Notes: a model not told the origin generated them from the letters alone. A DNA stretch of 64,000 nt from Streptomyces ficellus (GCF_030406405.1 NZ_JAUEPL010000005.1:1-64000); one strand, 5' to 3'; shown: positions 37,454 to 46,407, counted from the stretch's first letter. Translations and numbers: made by a program.

Positions 37454-37555
37454 TTGCGATTCCCCATCACCCTTGCCACGTACGGCCGGTGGCCCTGGAC
37501 CCACGGGGGTGGACCAGGCCCCCGCGCCTGCGCGGTCGGGGTGATGGGGGTATGA
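37454..37555 (+). CDS. Possible 33-aa leader peptide before nrtR
   Basis: A good Shine-Dalgarno AAGGAGG (37442-37448) has no start for the Nudix frame but is five bases from TTG 37454. That TTG opens a 33-codon frame whose TGA overlaps the Nudix ATG (ATGA). The Nudix ATG itself has only a weak G-run upstream. It may therefore be a leader ORF that couples translation into nrtR. The peptide (starts MRFPITLATYGRWPWT) has no recognisable motif. Chance is a real alternative. Confidence 0.35.
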   Translation: MRFPITLATYGRWPWTHGGGPGPRACAVGVMGV

Positions 37556-38295
37556 GCGGGCAGCGCGAGCCGCGCCCCGAGGGCTACGACCCGCACGCCT
37601 TCGAGCCCTTCGCCGTCACCGTCGACCTCGCCGTCTTCACCATCCGCGACGAACGGCTCCACGCGCTGCTCGTACGGCGTGGACAGGAGCCCTACCAGGG
37701 CGCCTGGGCGCTTCCCGGCGGCTTCCTCCTGCCTCACGAGTCCGCCGGGCAGGCCGCCCGCCGTGAACTCGCCGAGGAAACCGGCCTGTCCGGCACCACC
37801 GCCGCCCACCTCCACCTGGAGCAGCTGCGCACCTACAGCGACCCCGACCGCGACCCCCGCATGAGGGTCGTCTCCGTCGCGTACACCGCCCTCGGACCGG
37901 ACCTCCCGGAACCGCGCGGCGGCGGCGACGCGGCCCACGCGCAGTGGCTGCCCTACGGCTCGTACGGGCCCCTCGCCTTCGACCACGACACGATCCTCGC
38001 CGACGCGCACGAACGCGTCGGCGCCAAGCTGGAGTACACCTGCCTCGCCACCGCCTTCTGCCCGCCCGAGTTCACCCTCGGCGAGCTGCGGCAGGTGTAC
38101 GAGGCGGTGTGGGGCGTCGAGCTCGACCGCCCCAACTTCCGGCGCAAGGTCCTCGCCACCCCCGGCTTCGTCCAGGCCGTGGAAGGACCGCCGCGCCTCA
38201 CCGGCGGACGGGGGAAACCGGCCGCTCTCTACCGGGCGGGGCAGGCCACGACCCTGCACCCGCCACTGCTGCGACCGGAAGGAAGGCAGGAATGA
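37552..38295 (+). CDS. nrtR: NrtR-type Nudix transcriptional regulator
   Basis: 247 aa from ATG 37552; GTG 37489 is an in-frame alternative. The N-terminal Nudix domain has a complete Nudix box, GGFLLPHESAGQAARRELAE then ETGL (~56-79). A C-terminal winged helix (~165-220; FTLGELRQVYEAVWGVELDR then NFRRKVLATPGFV) is the NrtR hallmark. NrtR proteins sense ADP-ribose or related NAD metabolites and repress NAD-metabolism genes. The intact catalytic box leaves open that it also hydrolyses a nucleotide. It overlaps the ADP-ribosylglycohydrolase gene (ATGA), so both are one unit. Confidence 0.88.
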   Translation: MSGQREPRPEGYDPHAFEPFAVTVDLAVFTIRDERLHALLVRRGQEPYQGAWALPGGFLLPHESAGQAARRELAEETGLSGTTAAHLHLEQLRTYSDPDRDPRMRVVSVAYTALGPDLPEPRGGGDAAHAQWLPYGSYGPLAFDHDTILADAHERVGAKLEYTCLATAFCPPEFTLGELRQVYEAVWGVELDRPNFRRKVLATPGFVQAVEGPPRLTGGRGKPAALYRAGQATTLHPPLLRPEGRQE

Positions 38296-39314
38296 CCATG
38301 GCCAGGACCCTCACCAAGCAGGCGGCCACCGGCTCGCTCATCGGGCTGGCGCTCGGCGACGCGCTGGGCTTCCCGACCGAGTTCAACGACGTACCGTCCA
38401 TCCTCGCGAAGTGCGGGCCCTGGCGGGAGATGACCCTGCCCAGGCCCGCCATCGTCACCGACGACACGCAGATGACCCTCGCGGTGGCCCGCGCCGTACG
38501 GACCGCGCTCGCCCGCGGCGTGCTCGCGCCGCTGCGGCTGACCCGCCCCCTGCGCGAGGAGTTCGTCGACTGGTACCACTCGCCGGAGAACAACCGTGCC
38601 CCCGGCCGCACCTGCCTGGTCGCCTGCCGGAAGCTCGACAGCGCCCTGCCCTGGCAGGAGGCCAGCCAGGTCGGCTCCAAGGGCTGCGGCGCCAACATGC
38701 GGGTCGCCCCGATCGGCCTCGTACCCGGACTCAGCCAGGAACAGCGCGCCGGCGCCGCCCAGCTCCAGGCAGCTCTCACGCATGGGCACCCCACCGCGCT
38801 GGCCGCCTCCGACCTCACCGCGCGGGCGGTGTACCTGCTGTCGCAGGGCGCCGAGCCGCTGGGGCTGGTGGGGCAGCTGCGTTCGTACGCGTACGACAAC
38901 CGCACCCGCTACCACGCCACATGGCTCGGCGACCTGTGGACGTACGCCGGCGACGCGACGCCCCAGCAGTTCATCCGGCGCGGCTGGGACGAGTGCCTGC
39001 GCGCCCTGGAGACCCTGGCCTCCGCCCTCGGCACGGCCAACCCCGAGAGCGACCCGTGCCTGCTGACGGGCGAGGGGTGGATCGCGGAGGAGGCGCTCAC
39101 CAGTGCGCTGCTCTGCTTCCTGCTCTTCCCGGACGAGCCGGTGACGGCGCTTCGCCGTGCCGCCTGCACGGCGGGCGACTCCGACTCGATCGCGTGCCTG
39201 ACCGGCGCCTTCGCGGGAGCGCACCTGGGCGCCGGGGCGTGGCCGAAGGAGTGGGCGGAGCGCATCGAGTACCGCAGCGAGCTGCTGACGCTGGGCGCGC
39301 TCTGGGACGCTTGA
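38292..39314 (+). CDS. ADP-ribosylglycohydrolase family protein
   Basis: 340 aa from ATG 38292, overlapping nrtR by 4 bp; ATG 38298 is an alternative. The family motifs are GSLIGLALGDALGFPTEF (N-terminal), VTDDTQMTLAVARA (~55-68; first metal-binding Asp pair) and TAGDSDSIACLTGAFAGAHL (~293-312; second metal-binding block). These bind two Mg ions and hydrolyse the ribose-protein or ribose-nucleic-acid bond of ADP-ribosylated targets (DraG/ARH type). Cotranscription with nrtR ties it to NAD or ADP-ribose signalling. Target unknown. Confidence 0.92.
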   Translation: MTMARTLTKQAATGSLIGLALGDALGFPTEFNDVPSILAKCGPWREMTLPRPAIVTDDTQMTLAVARAVRTALARGVLAPLRLTRPLREEFVDWYHSPENNRAPGRTCLVACRKLDSALPWQEASQVGSKGCGANMRVAPIGLVPGLSQEQRAGAAQLQAALTHGHPTALAASDLTARAVYLLSQGAEPLGLVGQLRSYAYDNRTRYHATWLGDLWTYAGDATPQQFIRRGWDECLRALETLASALGTANPESDPCLLTGEGWIAEEALTSALLCFLLFPDEPVTALRRAACTAGDSDSIACLTGAFAGAHLGAGAWPKEWAERIEYRSELLTLGALWDA

Positions 39315-39318
39315 GCCC

Positions 39319-40074
39319 ATGACCGAACTCCTGGAACTCCCCGACCTGGCCTCCGTCGTCGCCGAACAGCCGGACCCGCTGCTGTTCGCCACCGTCTCCG
39401 GCGCCCACCTGTACGGCTTCCCGTCCCGCGACTCGGACGTGGACGTCCGCGGGGTGCACCTGCTGCCGGTGGACGCGCTGATCGGACTGCGCGAGCCCGA
39501 GGAGACCCGCTCCCGCATGTGGCAGCGGGACGGCGTCGAGATGGACCTGGTGACCCACGACCTCCGCACGTTCGTGCGGCTCATGCTCCGGCGCAACGGC
39601 TACGTACTCGAACAACTGCTGTCCCCGTTGGTGGCCCACACCACCGACGCCCACGCGGAGCTCGCCGCCCTCGCTCCGGGTGTGGTCACCACCCACCACG
39701 CCCACCACTACCGTGGGTTCGCCGCCACCCAGTGGCGGCTGTTCGAGACGAGCGGGGAGCTGAAGCCGCTGCTGTACACGTTCCGGGCGCTGATGACCGG
39801 CATCCACCTGATGCGTACGGGCGAGGTGGTGGCCCACCTGCCGACCCTGCTCGGCTCGGTGCCGGCCCCGGAGTACGTGGCCGAGCTCATCGCGGCGAAG
39901 GCGGACGCCGAGCACTGCCCCGCCACCGGCGTGGACACCGAGCGGGTACGGACGGACGTCGAGGCGCTGCACGGCGCCCTGGACGAGGCCCGGGCGGCGT
40001 CGGCGCTACCGGACGCGCCCCTGGCGTACGACGCGCTGCACGACTTCGTGGTCCGCACCCGCCTGGAGGGCTGA
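39319..40074 (+). CDS. Predicted nucleotidyltransferase (pol-beta fold, COG3541-like), copy 1
   Basis: 251 aa from ATG 39319, 4 bp after the previous stop, so likely in the nrtR operon. The nucleotidyltransferase signature is VSGAHLYGFPSRDSDVDVRG (~26-45): a Gly-(Ser/Ala) pair followed by the D-x-D metal ligands. DGVEMDLVTHDLRTFVRLML supplies the third acidic residue, and RNGYVLEQLLSPL is family-typical. Biochemical target unknown; relatives occur in RNA-repair and toxin-antitoxin-like contexts. Its last 69 bp overlap the tail of a paralogue on the other strand. Confidence 0.85.
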   Translation: MTELLELPDLASVVAEQPDPLLFATVSGAHLYGFPSRDSDVDVRGVHLLPVDALIGLREPEETRSRMWQRDGVEMDLVTHDLRTFVRLMLRRNGYVLEQLLSPLVAHTTDAHAELAALAPGVVTTHHAHHYRGFAATQWRLFETSGELKPLLYTFRALMTGIHLMRTGEVVAHLPTLLGSVPAPEYVAELIAAKADAEHCPATGVDTERVRTDVEALHGALDEARAASALPDAPLAYDALHDFVVRTRLEG

Positions 40075-40743
40075 CGCCCGGCGCGTACGGAACAGGAAGT
40101 CTTCCACCGCCCGCCGGTCCGGCTCGGGCGGCAGCGGGGAATCGGAGGCGGCCTCGTCGGCCTCGTCGGCGAGGCGGGCCATCCGGGACACGACCTCCCG
40201 CCACGGCACCTCACCCCGCTTCACCGCCAGCAGCAGCTCGCGGTCGTCGCCCACGTCGATGACCAGCTCGCCCGTGCGCAGCAGGTCGCGGCAGCTCGAC
40301 AGCAGGCGCAGGAGGTGCATGGCGGGTTTCCAGCGCGGCGCGCCGTACTGCCGGACGTCCGCCTCCAGCTTCTTGCGCCGGCCGGCCGCGTACCGGACGA
40401 AGGTCTGGTGGACCTGACGGGAGAGGAACGCGCCGCGCAGGGCCAGCAGTTCGCGGCCGGTGTCGTCGACCCGCTCGACCAGCGGGGAGTGCAGGCACTC
40501 CAGGGCGTTGGGGTTGGCGCGCAGGGCCAGTTCGCAGAAGCGCTCCAGCTCCCAGCTGAACTGCTCGTCCGCCGGGCCCTCCACGTGCGTGGGCGGCTTG
40601 TCGAAGCGCCACTGGAGCGGGGTGGGGGCGAGGAACACCCCGCGGCGGTCGGTGTCGCTGTCGTCCGTGGCCAGCCCGAAGGCGCGCGACCCCATGACAC
40701 AGGAGTAGATCGTGTGGTCGCGCACCAGTTCCTCGGGGGTCAT
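40006..40743 (-). CDS. Predicted nucleotidyltransferase (COG3541-like), copy 2
   Basis: 245 aa from ATG 40743 (minus). Same family as the convergent gene at 39319: CVMGSRAFGLATDDSDTDRR (~15-34; DSDTD metal ligands), ELERFCELALRANPNALECL, and a C-terminal helical part ending in DRRAVEDFLFRTRRA. It overlaps its neighbour by 69 bp, tail to tail. The paralogues are clearly diverged, so this is not a recent inverted duplication. It may be cotranscribed with nothing else; the DUF952 gene upstream on the same strand starts 48 bp away. Confidence 0.85.
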   Translation of the reverse strand: MTPEELVRDHTIYSCVMGSRAFGLATDDSDTDRRGVFLAPTPLQWRFDKPPTHVEGPADEQFSWELERFCELALRANPNALECLHSPLVERVDDTGRELLALRGAFLSRQVHQTFVRYAAGRRKKLEADVRQYGAPRWKPAMHLLRLLSSCRDLLRTGELVIDVGDDRELLLAVKRGEVPWREVVSRMARLADEADEAASDSPLPPEPDRRAVEDFLFRTRRASALQAGADHEVVQRVVRQGRVR

Positions 40744-40790
40744 GCGGCAGACACTACGACCCTCGCGCGGCGGAGCGGCCACGCGGTGGC

Positions 40791-41114
40791 TCACCCCAGG
40801 GGAGCGAGCCCCGTGGCGCGGCCGTCCGCGTCCCGGCGTACCTCCAGGACCTCCGTGACGGCGGCACGGTCGATCGGTCCGTACACATGCGGGTAGGGCC
40901 CCTCCCGGCGGACCTCGGCGGTCAGCCGCTCCCCGTCGACGCGCAGCACCAGCAGCGGGCCGGCCGTCTCGCGGTAGTGGGCGTCGGCGATGGCGAGGGC
41001 CGTCTCCTCGTCCGGCGAGCAGTGGACGAAGCCCTCGGCGGCCAGGGAGCCCGGGCGGTAGGGGGCGGTGGGGTCGGCGGACCATTCGGCGGCCGGGACG
41101 ACATGAAGCAGCAT
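40791..41114 (-). CDS. DUF952 family protein
   Basis: 107 aa from ATG 41114 (minus). The family pattern is complete: MLLHVVPAAEWSADP, YRPGSLAAEGFVHCSPDEET, LLVLRVDGERLTAEVRREGP and YPHVYGPIDRAAVTEVLEVR. DUF952 proteins are small cytosolic proteins of unknown function. It lies 47 bp upstream of the nucleotidyltransferase on the same strand and is divergent from aroH. Confidence 0.9.
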   Translation of the reverse strand: MLLHVVPAAEWSADPTAPYRPGSLAAEGFVHCSPDEETALAIADAHYRETAGPLLVLRVDGERLTAEVRREGPYPHVYGPIDRAAVTEVLEVRRDADGRATGLAPLG

Positions 41115-41239
41115 GCGGACAGTGTGACCTGCCGTTCTGCCCACCGGTCTCCCATGCCGGACAGTTCCGGCGACGCGCCCGCGGCTGACTAGGCTTGATA
41201 CCAGCACTCGCGCATGCGGCACAGGTGAAGGAGCAGGAC

Positions 41240-41602
41240 GTGGCGGTACGAGCGGTCCGAGGGGCCGTCCAGCTGGAGCGGGACGACGCCGGGCACATGC
41301 GGGACCAGGTCGGCGAGCTGCTCACCGCCGTGCTTGAGCGCAACGGCCTCACGCCCGACGACCTCATCAGCGTCTGGTTCACCGCCACGCCCGACCTGCA
41401 CAGCGACTTCCCGGCCGTGGCGGCGCGCAAGCTCGGCATCGTGGACGTACCGCTGATCTGCGCCCAGGAGCTCGCCATCGAAGGCGCCATGCCGCGCGTC
41501 GTGCGCCTCCTGGCGCATATCGAGACCGACCTGCCCAAGTCCGCCGTCGCGCACGTGTACCTCGGTGCCGCGGCCGCCCTGCGCAAGGACATCGCCCAGT
41601 GA
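41240..41602 (+). CDS. aroH: Chorismate mutase, AroH type
   Basis: 120 aa from GTG 41240, with GAAGGAG (41227-41233). It isomerises chorismate to prephenate for Phe/Tyr synthesis. AroH-type (trimeric pseudo-barrel) features are VRAVRGAVQLERDD with the N-terminal Arg, VWFTATPDLHSDFPAVAARK, a Glu in AQELAIEGAM, and the C-terminal HVYLGAAAALRKD. It overlaps tyrA by 4 bp (GTGA), so the two consecutive steps of tyrosine synthesis are coupled. Confidence 0.94.
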   Translation: MAVRAVRGAVQLERDDAGHMRDQVGELLTAVLERNGLTPDDLISVWFTATPDLHSDFPAVAARKLGIVDVPLICAQELAIEGAMPRVVRLLAHIETDLPKSAVAHVYLGAAAALRKDIAQ

Positions 41603-42684
41603 GAACCGCCGTCGTCATCGGAACCGGGCTGATCGGCACCTCCGCGGCCCTCGCGCTCACCGCGCGCGGCGTCACCGTCCACCTCGTCGACCACGACCCG
41701 GCCGTGGTCCACACCGCCGCCGCGCGCGGCGCGGGCACGGAGGAGGCGCCCGAGGGCCCGGTCGACCTGGCGATCGTCGCCGTCCCGCCCGCGTACGTCG
41801 CCGGCACCCTCGCCGAGGCGATGCGCGGCGGGGTGGCCCGTGGCTACCTGGACGTGGCCAGCGTCAAGGGCGGCCCCAAGCGCGAGCTGGAGGCGATGGG
41901 CCTCGACCTGACCTCGTACATCGGTACGCACCCGATGTCCGGCAAGGAGCGCTCGGGCCCGCTCGCCGCGACGGCCGACCTCTTCGAGGGCCGCCCCTGG
42001 GTCCTCACGCCGGCCCGGGACACCGACACCGAGGTGCTGAACCTCGCACTGGAGCTGGTCGCGCTGTGCCGGGCCGTCCCGGTCGTCATGGACGCGGACG
42101 CCCACGACCGGGCGGTCGCGCTGGTCTCGCACACCCCGCAGCTGGTGTCGTCGATGGTCGCCGCGCGGCTGGCGGACGCGGACGAGACAGCGGTACGGCT
42201 CTGCGGGCAGGGCATCCGCGATGTGACCCGTATCGCGGCCTCCGACCCCCGGATGTGGGTGGAGATCCTGTCGGCGAACCCGGGTCCGGTGGCGGACGTG
42301 CTGGCCGGGGTGGCCAGCGACCTGGAGGAGACGGTCCAGGCGCTGCGGTCGCTGCAGTCCGCCGACGAGGACAAGCGGCGTGACGGCGCGAGCGGCGTCG
42401 AGGACGTGCTGCGGCGCGGCAACGCCGGCCGCGCCCGGGTGCCGGGCAAGCACGGCGGCGGGCCGACCGCGTACGAGACGGTCGCCGTCCTGATCAGCGA
42501 CCAGCCGGGCGAGCTGGCGCGGATCTTCGCCGACGCGGGCCGGGCGGGCGTGAACGTCGAGGACGTCCGCATCGAGCACGCGACCGGCCAGCAAGCGGGC
42601 CTGGTCCAGCTCATGGTCGTCCCCGCCGCCGCGCCCGCCCTCGCGACGGCCCTGCGAGAGCGCGGCTGGGCACTGCGCGAGTAG
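41599..42684 (+). CDS. tyrA: Prephenate dehydrogenase
   Basis: 361 aa from GTG 41599. NAD-binding VVIGTGLIGTSAALALTARG (~5-24), DVASVKGGPKRELEAMG and the substrate-site THPMSGKERSGP (~112-123). A C-terminal ACT domain (~290-355; VAVLISDQPGELARIFADAG) is likely for tyrosine feedback. It oxidatively decarboxylates prephenate to 4-hydroxyphenylpyruvate. Confidence 0.96.
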   Translation: MRTAVVIGTGLIGTSAALALTARGVTVHLVDHDPAVVHTAAARGAGTEEAPEGPVDLAIVAVPPAYVAGTLAEAMRGGVARGYLDVASVKGGPKRELEAMGLDLTSYIGTHPMSGKERSGPLAATADLFEGRPWVLTPARDTDTEVLNLALELVALCRAVPVVMDADAHDRAVALVSHTPQLVSSMVAARLADADETAVRLCGQGIRDVTRIAASDPRMWVEILSANPGPVADVLAGVASDLEETVQALRSLQSADEDKRRDGASGVEDVLRRGNAGRARVPGKHGGGPTAYETVAVLISDQPGELARIFADAGRAGVNVEDVRIEHATGQQAGLVQLMVVPAAAPALATALRERGWALRE

Positions 42685-42904
42685 CGCCCCGGCCCCCGAG
42701 CCCGCGACCGCCGGCCCGCGCGGCCCCGGGTCCGGCGGCCCCCGGCCCGCGCGATCCCCGGGCCGGGGGAGCCCTCCGTGGGCGTGCGCGGACCGGGTGC
42801 TCCGAACGGGTGTCAGGGGAGGGACGCGGCAGTCGGTAACCTTGTGCAGGGCCCTTCGGCAACCGGCCGGCCCCCTCCCACCCACCAGGAAGGTGTCCGA
42901 CACC

Positions 42905-43576
42905 GTGGAATCCGTGATCGTCGCCATCGACGGCCCCTCCGGCACGGGCAAGTCGAGCACCTCCAAGGCGGTCGCCGCCAAGCTGGGGCTCAGCTACCTG
43001 GACACCGGCGCGCAGTACCGGGCGATCACCTGGTGGATGATCAGCAACGGCGTGGACGTCACCGACGCCGACGCCATCGCCTCCGCCGCCGGCAAGCCCT
43101 CCATCGTCTCCGGGACCGACCCGTCCCACCCCACGATCACCGTGGACGGCGTGGACGCCTCCGGCCCCATCCGCGAGCAGGACGTCACCGCCAAGGTCAG
43201 CGCCGTCAGCGCCGTCCCGGAGGTACGCGCCCGGATCACCGAGCTCCAGCGGTCCATCGCCGCCGGTGCCGAGAACGGCATCGTGGTCGAGGGCCGCGAC
43301 ATCGGCACGACCGTCCTCCCCGACGCCGACCTCAAGATCTTCCTGACCGCGTCCCCCGAGGCCCGCGCCGCCCGCCGCTCCGGCGAGCTCAAGGGCGCCG
43401 ACGTGCACGCCACCCGCGAGGCCCTCATCAAGCGGGACGCGGCCGACTCCAGCCGCAAGACGTCCCCGCTCGCCAAGGCGGACGACGCCGTCGAGGTCGA
43501 CACCACGGACCTGACGCTCCAGCAGGTCATCGAGTGCGTCGTCACCCTTGTCGAGGAGAAGCGAGCCGCCACGTGA
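42905..43576 (+). CDS. cmk: Cytidylate kinase
   Basis: 223 aa from GTG 42905; GTG 42893 is an upstream alternative but lies too close to AGGAAG. P-loop AIDGPSGTGKSSTSKAVAAK (~6-25), LDTGAQYRAITWWMI, VVEGRDIGTTVLPDADLKIF and the lid-region RDAADSSRKTSPL. It phosphorylates CMP/dCMP. The cmk-plsC-der order is conserved in actinobacteria. Confidence 0.96.
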   Translation: MESVIVAIDGPSGTGKSSTSKAVAAKLGLSYLDTGAQYRAITWWMISNGVDVTDADAIASAAGKPSIVSGTDPSHPTITVDGVDASGPIREQDVTAKVSAVSAVPEVRARITELQRSIAAGAENGIVVEGRDIGTTVLPDADLKIFLTASPEARAARRSGELKGADVHATREALIKRDAADSSRKTSPLAKADDAVEVDTTDLTLQQVIECVVTLVEEKRAAT

Positions 43577-44229
43577 CGCCTTCCTCGGCCTCGCCCTCGC
43601 AGAAGGGCGCCGCGGTCGGCCGGGGCATCGGCATCGGGCTGATGTACGGGCTGTGGAAGCCGCGCGTCCTCGGCGCCTGGCGCGTCCCGGCCACCGGGCC
43701 GGTCATCCTCGCCGTCAACCACGCGCACAACCTCGACGGCCCCATGCTGATGGGCACCTCCCCCCGGCCCGTGCACTTCCTGATCAAGAAGGAGGCCTTC
43801 ATCGGGCCTCTGGGCCCCTTCCTGGAGCGGATCGGGCAGCTGAAGGTGGACCGGTCGGCCCCCGACCGCACCGCCATCACCGGCGCCCTCGACGTACTGG
43901 CGGGCGGCGGTGTGCTCGGCATCTTCCCCGAGGGCACCCGGGGCGAGGGCGACTTCGCCTCACTGCGCGCCGGCCTCGCGTACTTCGCCGTACGCAGCGG
44001 CGCACCGATCGTCCCGGTCGCCGTACTGGGAAGCACCGAGCGCCGCGGGCGGTTGATAAAGGCGCTGCCCCCGCTGCGCAGCCGCGTCGACGTCGTCTTC
44101 GGCGACGCCTTCCAGGCCGGGGACAGCTCCGGCAGACGCACCCGCAAGGCGCTGGACGACGCCACCGTACGCATTCAGGAGCGGCTCACCGCCCACCTGG
44201 AAAACGCCAGGCACCTCACAGGGCGCTGA
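43573..44229 (+). CDS. 1-acyl-sn-glycerol-3-phosphate acyltransferase-like protein
   Basis: 218 aa from GTG 43573 (GTGA overlap with cmk). PlsC motifs are NHAHNLDGP (~48; H-x4-D), FLIKKEAFIGPLGPFLERIG, LGIFPEGTRGEGD (~116-128) and GAPIVPVAVLGS. Transfers an acyl chain to lysophosphatidate or a related lipid. Membrane-peripheral by family. It lies between cmk and der in an operon-like run. Confidence 0.92.
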   Translation: MTPSSASPSQKGAAVGRGIGIGLMYGLWKPRVLGAWRVPATGPVILAVNHAHNLDGPMLMGTSPRPVHFLIKKEAFIGPLGPFLERIGQLKVDRSAPDRTAITGALDVLAGGGVLGIFPEGTRGEGDFASLRAGLAYFAVRSGAPIVPVAVLGSTERRGRLIKALPPLRSRVDVVFGDAFQAGDSSGRRTRKALDDATVRIQERLTAHLENARHLTGR

Positions 44230-44299
44230 GCGAGACTTGAGCTTTGAGTAGCGGATCACTCGATCCGCCGATGACGATGATGAACGAGGAACGGACTTC

Positions 44300-45748
44300 A
44301 TGAACGACCAGCACGACCACGGGGCACTCGGCGACACCGAGTACGCGGAGTTCATGGAGCTCGCCGCCGAAGAGGGCTTCGACGTCGAGGACGTCGAAGG
44401 CGCGATCCAGGACGCCGGGCACGGCCCGCTCCCGGTCCTCGCCGTCGTCGGCCGGCCGAATGTCGGCAAGTCGACCCTGGTGAACCGCATCATCGGCCGC
44501 CGTGAGGCCGTCGTCGAGGACAAGCCCGGCGTCACCCGCGACCGCGTCACCTACGAGGCCGAATGGGCCGGCCGCCGCTTCAAGGTGGTCGACACCGGCG
44601 GCTGGGAGCAGGACGTCCTGGGCATCGACGCCTCCGTCGCCGCCCAGGCCGAGTACGCCATCGAGGCCGCCGACGCGGTCGTCTTCGTGGTGGACGCCAC
44701 CGTGGGGGCCACCGACACCGACGAAGCCGTCGTCAAGCTGCTGCGCCGGGCCGGCAAGCCCGTCGTGCTGGCCGCCAACAAGGTCGACGGCCCCTCCGCC
44801 GAGGCCGACGCCGCCATGCTGTGGTCGCTGGGCCTGGGCGAGCCGTTCCCGGTCTCGGCGCTGCACGGCCGGGGCACCGGCGACCTGCTGGACGAGGTGC
44901 TGAAGGCCCTGCCCGAGGCCCCGGAGCAGACCTTCGGCACCGCCGTGGGCGGCCCGCGCCGCATCGCGCTCATCGGCCGCCCCAACGTGGGCAAGTCGTC
45001 CCTGCTCAACAAGGTCGCGGGCGAGGAGCGGGTCGTCGTCAACGAGGTGGCCGGCACCACCCGCGACCCGGTGGACGAGCTGATCGAGCTGGGTGGCAAG
45101 ACCTGGAAGTTCGTGGACACCGCCGGTATCCGCAAGAAGGTCCACCTCCAGGAGGGCGCGGACTACTACGCCTCGCTGCGCACCGCCGCCGCTGTCGAGA
45201 AGGCGGAGGTGGCCGTCGTACTGATCGACACCACCGAGTCCATCTCCGTGCAGGACCAGCGCATCATCACCATGGCCGTCGAGGCGGGGCGCGCGCTCGT
45301 CATCGCGTACAACAAGTGGGACGAGCTGGACGAGGAGCGCCGCTACTACCTGGAGCGCGAGATCGAGACGGAGATGCAGCAGGTCGCCTGGGCCCCGCGC
45401 GTCAACGTCTCCGCCCGCACCGGCCGCCACATGGACCGGCTCGTCCCGGCCATCGAGACGGCGCTGGAGGGCTGGGAGACCCGCGTTCCGACCGGCCGCC
45501 TGAACGCCTTCCTCGGCGAGCTGGTCGCGGCCCACCCGCACCCCATCCGCGGCGGCAAGCAGCCCCGCATCCTGTTCGGTACGCAGGCGGGCACCAAGCC
45601 GCCCCGGTTCGTGCTGTTCGCGTCCGGCTTCCTGGAGCACGGCTACCGCCGGTTCGTCGAGCGGCGGCTGCGTGAGGAGTTCGGCTTCGAGGGCACCCCG
45701 ATCCACATCTCGGTACGGGTGCGCGAGAAGCGCGGCCGCAAGAAGTGA
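44300..45748 (+). CDS. der: Ribosome-associated GTPase Der (EngA)
   Basis: 482 aa from ATG 44300. Two tandem GTPase domains: first G1 [16 protein letters not shown] (~50), DTGGWEQ and NKVDGP; second G1 [16 protein letters not shown] (~227), DTAGIRKK and [10 protein letters not shown]-terminal KH-like domain ends in [12 protein letters not shown]. Der is required for 50S ribosome maturation. An acidic N-terminal tail of ~45 residues is typical of actinobacterial Der. Confidence 0.97.
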   Translation: MNDQHDHGALGDTEYAEFMELAAEEGFDVEDVEGAIQDAGHGPLPVLAVVGRPNVGKSTLVNRIIGRREAVVEDKPGVTRDRVTYEAEWAGRRFKVVDTGGWEQDVLGIDASVAAQAEYAIEAADAVVFVVDATVGATDTDEAVVKLLRRAGKPVVLAANKVDGPSAEADAAMLWSLGLGEPFPVSALHGRGTGDLLDEVLKALPEAPEQTFGTAVGGPRRIALIGRPNVGKSSLLNKVAGEERVVVNEVAGTTRDPVDELIELGGKTWKFVDTAGIRKKVHLQEGADYYASLRTAAAVEKAEVAVVLIDTTESISVQDQRIITMAVEAGRALVIAYNKWDELDEERRYYLEREIETEMQQVAWAPRVNVSARTGRHMDRLVPAIETALEGWETRVPTGRLNAFLGELVAAHPHPIRGGKQPRILFGTQAGTKPPRFVLFASGFLEHGYRRFVERRLREEFGFEGTPIHISVRVREKRGRKK

Positions 45749-45785
45749 CCTCATCGAGAAGTGACCTCGTCGTCACCTCATGAGG

Positions 45786-45820
45786 ACGGGGCCGGAGCGA
45801 ATGATTCGCTCCGGCCCCGT
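45786..45820. terminator. Bidirectional terminator after der
   Basis: A perfect GC-rich palindrome (45786-45802 with 45804-45820), folding with about a 15-bp stem and small loop. It lies between der and the convergent gene ending at 45892. Confidence 0.85.
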
Positions 45821-45891
45821 TCGGCGTTCACCGGCCCCGGGCCCCGGCCCGGGAACCCGGCCCACATGACCCGGCCCTCGTGGACCTTGGC

Positions 45892-46407
45892 TCACAGTCC
45901 TCTGCGGGGAGCCGGTGGCAGCGCCGCGGGGAGGTGGTACCCGGAGTGCCGGCTGATGCCGACCTGCTGCCACCCGCCCGTATAGCCGCTGTGATGCGTC
46001 TGGTACGAGCTGCCGGAACCCAGCGACCCGAAGGACTTGAAGCCCAGGTCCTCCTCGCCGCTGCGGTCGCCGGGCAGTGTCCGGAACGACCGCAGGTACT
46101 CGGAGTACAGCGCGTCGTAGATCGGCGTGGCCGAGCAGCCCCCCGACGCGTGGCTCGACGGTCCGTCCTGCGACGGGCGCATGGCGGGAATCTGCTGGTA
46201 AGGCTGGCGGGAGGGCTCGTATGCGTGCACGTATGTGCCAACGACCTCGCCGCTCTTCGGATGCGGCCCCGGCCCGTAAAACGCCGGTCGCGGGACCGGG
46301 ACCGGGACGGGACGCACGGCCGGGTCATGCCCCGCCCGGCCGTCCACGGTCCGGCCGTGGGCGGTCCGGGTGGGTGTGGACCCGGCTCGCGCGGTCCGGT
46401 CCCGCAT
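45892..46407 (-). CDS. Conserved hypothetical protein (Tyr/Ser/Gly-rich)
   Basis: 171 aa from ATG 46407 (minus), overlapping the upstream gene's stop as ATGA. The first ~35 residues are basic and low-complexity. A more conserved-looking core follows: FYGPGPHPKSGEVVGTYVHA, GGCSATPIYDALYSEYLRSF and LPGDRSGEEDLGFKSFGSL. The Ser/His/Tyr/Gly-rich tail ends PPAPRRGL. I recall similar proteins in other Streptomyces but no function. It is translationally coupled to the 266-aa protein. Confidence 0.7.
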   Translation of the reverse strand: MRDRTARAGSTPTRTAHGRTVDGRAGHDPAVRPVPVPVPRPAFYGPGPHPKSGEVVGTYVHAYEPSRQPYQQIPAMRPSQDGPSSHASGGCSATPIYDALYSEYLRSFRTLPGDRSGEEDLGFKSFGSLGSGSSYQTHHSGYTGGWQQVGISRHSGYHLPAALPPAPRRGL

